Positions 6,919 to 8,254 of a stretch of 8,254 nt of DNA are shown in pieces (within the stretch, counting starts at the first letter, position 1; every line of letters begins with the position of its first letter). The notes under the pieces are model-generated. The model worked only from the letters and a program-made list of their open reading frames with translations. It was not told the origin of the DNA and ran no database searches. The position numbers were made by a program, and so were the translations under genes. The DNA is taken from contig JAAZCF010000092.1 in the NCBI GenBank assembly GCA_012513425.1, positions 1 to 8,254 of the forward strand, in the 5' to 3' direction. This stretch comes from Bacteroidales bacterium (GTDB lineage: Bacteria > Bacteroidota > Bacteroidia > Bacteroidales > UBA932).

Positions 6919-7809
6919 CTAGTAGTTTATAATGGTAAATAGCACTACAAAAGCTGCAGCTGTAAGAGAGAAAATAAACTCAGGATTGTGGACCATTCTA
7001 AAGCGTGCCATGAATGACTCTGTGGCTCCTATGGTCACGGCGCAAACCAACTGAACAAGAGCAAAAATTCCAATGGCCAAAGGCAACGATCCTATGATAA
7101 AAAAGTTGGCAATCAAGGCCCCGTACATGGCAAACTTCACATAACCTGCAGACAATATCAAACCCAAATCAAAGCCGCTGTTATCCAAGATCATTACCTC
7201 ATGAATCATTGTCAATTCCAAATGAGTTTTAGGGTCATCTATAGGAAGACGGCTGCTCTCAATCATAGCTATAAGAAGCAGCAAAATTGCCATTACTATA
7301 CCGACCCCCAAACCGAGGATGTTTCCATAAAAGTCAATATTAGAAAATATCTGAGTAAAACTAATACATCCGCTCATGAGAGATAAACTTCCCAAAATCA
7401 AGAAAAACGCAGGCTCAGCCAACATTGAATACAGGCTTTCCCTGGAAGCACCCATGCCCTCAAAACTTGAACCGGCATCGAGAGCTGCAATTATGCAAAA
7501 GAACTTGCCAAGGGCAAGCACATAGGCAAAAAACACAAAGTCACCCTCAAAACTAAACAGGCCGGGACGACCGCCAAAAGGCACACAAGCCGCTGCAGTC
7601 AACACTGATGCAAGATAAACAATCGGAGCAAGTTTGAAAATAATCGTGGTATTTTTACTATAAACAGTTCCTTTTTTAAACAACCTAGCCACATCCTTCA
7701 AAGGTTGAAACAAGCCGGGTCCTTTTCTTCCCGCACAGATGCTTTTTGTGCGAGTGATGATGCCACTGAAAACAAGAGCAGCAACTATTATCAAAGCAAA
7801 ACTTAGCAT
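6919..7809 (-). CDS. NuoH/HycD/HyfC-like membrane subunit
   Basis: A 296-residue membrane protein of the NuoH (complex I subunit 1) / HycD family, which joins the peripheral arm to the membrane arm and forms part of the quinone or coupling channel in complex I. Family marks are clear: GRKGPGLFQPLKDVARLFKK at 28-47; DAGSSFEGMGASRE at 111-124; the acidic loop ESSRLPIDDPKTHLELTMIHE at 184-204; and NPEFIF near the end. Length is normal for HycD. I chose the ATG at 7809, which gives MLSFALII and lets the stop of the upstream gene overlap as ATGCTAA. The longer open frame back to 7932 would only add 41 residues translated from the upstream gene in the wrong frame. The intact loop suggests that the coupling region is under selection. 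Confidence 0.92.
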   Translation of the reverse strand: MLSFALIIVAALVFSGIITRTKSICAGRKGPGLFQPLKDVARLFKKGTVYSKNTTIIFKLAPIVYLASVLTAAACVPFGGRPGLFSFEGDFVFFAYVLALGKFFCIIAALDAGSSFEGMGASRESLYSMLAEPAFFLILGSLSLMSGCISFTQIFSNIDFYGNILGLGVGIVMAILLLLIAMIESSRLPIDDPKTHLELTMIHEVMILDNSGFDLGLILSAGYVKFAMYGALIANFFIIGSLPLAIGIFALVQLVCAVTIGATESFMARFRMVHNPEFIFSLTAAAFVVLFTIINY

Positions 7810-8254
7810 AAGACGAGAGTTAAAATAATCGTTACAACTATAAAGACAATACCATATAAAATATACGATTGCACATGACCATTTTGCAAAAAGGCAAATC
7901 GACCTGTAAACTTCAGATAAGCGTTCACACATTTATCAATCAAACCTGTCTTCAGAACTCCTTTCACCAAAGAGGTATAAGTATTCACAAATGAAGTGGC
8001 AGTATATTGCATCTTGGCAGAAGGCACAGGATAAGCACAGCCCCAAGTGTCTCCTCTCTTAATAGTTTTATTTTTATTGGAAAAACTCCTTAACAGCCAG
8101 AGAACGAGAGCAACAGCAATCAAGATGGCAGAAGCCCTTCCAATTGCTGGAACTGCCCCGGAAAGAGAAATTTGTGAGGTACCGAAAATCGGAATAATAT
8201 TATTAATAATACCGATATAGAAACTTGGAAAAACTCCCACAGACAGCATTATCA
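7803..8254 (-). CDS. NuoL/HyfB-like antiporter subunit, C-terminal end (5' end outside window)
   Basis: The first gene seen in the complex operon; its frame is open to the window edge, leaving 149 codons of the C-terminus. After a membrane span (about 8150-8100 in genomic terms, ILIAVALVLWLL) comes TWGCAYPVPSAKMQYTATSF, the signature of the C-terminal part of HyfB / HycC-type subunits. The chain ends with a final membrane helix (ILYGIVFIVVTIILTLV). The catalytic antiporter core with its Lys and Glu residues lies outside the window, so integrity cannot be judged. Its TAA overlaps the next ATG by 7 bases. An in-frame ATG at 8249 is internal, not the true start. It is expected to form the second ion channel of the complex, next to the HyfF-like one. 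Confidence 0.85.
   Translation of the reverse strand, partial: IMLSVGVFPSFYIGIINNIIPIFGTSQISLSGAVPAIGRASAILIAVALVLWLLRSFSNKNKTIKRGDTWGCAYPVPSAKMQYTATSFVNTYTSLVKGVLKTGLIDKCVNAYLKFTGRFAFLQNGHVQSYILYGIVFIVVTIILTLVLC

Noticed and set aside
7810..7932. A 41-residue N-terminal extension of the NuoH-like protein
   Set aside because: It would lie wholly inside the upstream gene. The shorter start at 7809 gives a normal family N-terminus and an ATGCTAA overlap.
2782..8254. A working [NiFe] hydrogenase-4 or formate hydrogenlyase operon
   Set aside because: Subunit order is hydrogenase-like, but every Ni-ligand cysteine of the large subunit is replaced and no formate dehydrogenase or maturation gene is in the window.
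2782..8254. Canonical NADH dehydrogenase (complex I)
   Set aside because: NuoC and NuoD are fused, a HyfE-type subunit is present, the ferredoxin is fused to the NuoB-like part, and the motifs (TWGCAY, EPGHFRF) are of the hydrogenase-4 type.
1..8254. tRNA or rRNA genes, CRISPR repeats, IS elements, riboswitches, promoters
   Set aside because: Coding sequence fills the window almost without gaps and no such signature is visible. Both operon promoters must lie outside the window.

Overview
The window holds the ends of two operons that converge and overlap. All ten genes are protein coding. I see no RNA gene, IS element, CRISPR array or tRNA, and no intergenic gap longer than 7 bases. Genes are packed head to tail with overlaps or gaps of 1-7 bases. 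None of the internal start codons I inspected has a convincing Shine-Dalgarno sequence. That, together with moderate GC (low-to-mid 40s by eye), fits a Bacteroidota-type anaerobe, but the taxonomy is inference only.

Plus strand, bases 3-2822: the distal part of a surface-polysaccharide (O-antigen type) nucleotide-sugar cassette. In order it has the C-terminal part of glucose-1-phosphate cytidylyltransferase (RfbF), CDP-glucose 4,6-dehydratase (RfbG), a small RmlC-like cupin epimerase, and an extended SDR that is probably a 4-ketoreductase or epimerase. Together these would turn glucose-1-phosphate into CDP-glucose, then CDP-4-keto-6-deoxyglucose, then an epimerised and reduced CDP-6-deoxyhexose. 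The dideoxyhexose enzyme RfbH is not in the visible part.

Minus strand, bases 8254-2782: a six-gene operon for a complex I / group 4 hydrogenase-like membrane complex. In transcription order it has a NuoL/HyfB-like antiporter subunit (C-terminal end only), a NuoH/HycD-like subunit, a HyfE-like subunit, a NuoN/HyfF-like antiporter subunit, a fused NuoC-NuoD/HycE-like large subunit, and a fused ferredoxin-NuoB/HycG-like small subunit. The membrane arm keeps the charged residues expected of ion translocation. The peripheral arm has lost its cofactor ligands: all four Ni-ligand cysteines of the large subunit, three of the four proximal-cluster cysteines of the small subunit, and one complete cluster of the ferredoxin domain. 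This fits the 'Ehr' (energy-converting hydrogenase-related) class, but with an unusually depleted redox chain. It is the most interesting feature of the window.

The operons meet tail to tail with a 41-base coding overlap (2782-2822). The SDR loses family resemblance just there and ends in a short tail read from the antisense of the hydrogenase-like gene, which suggests a recombination junction that trimmed the SDR.
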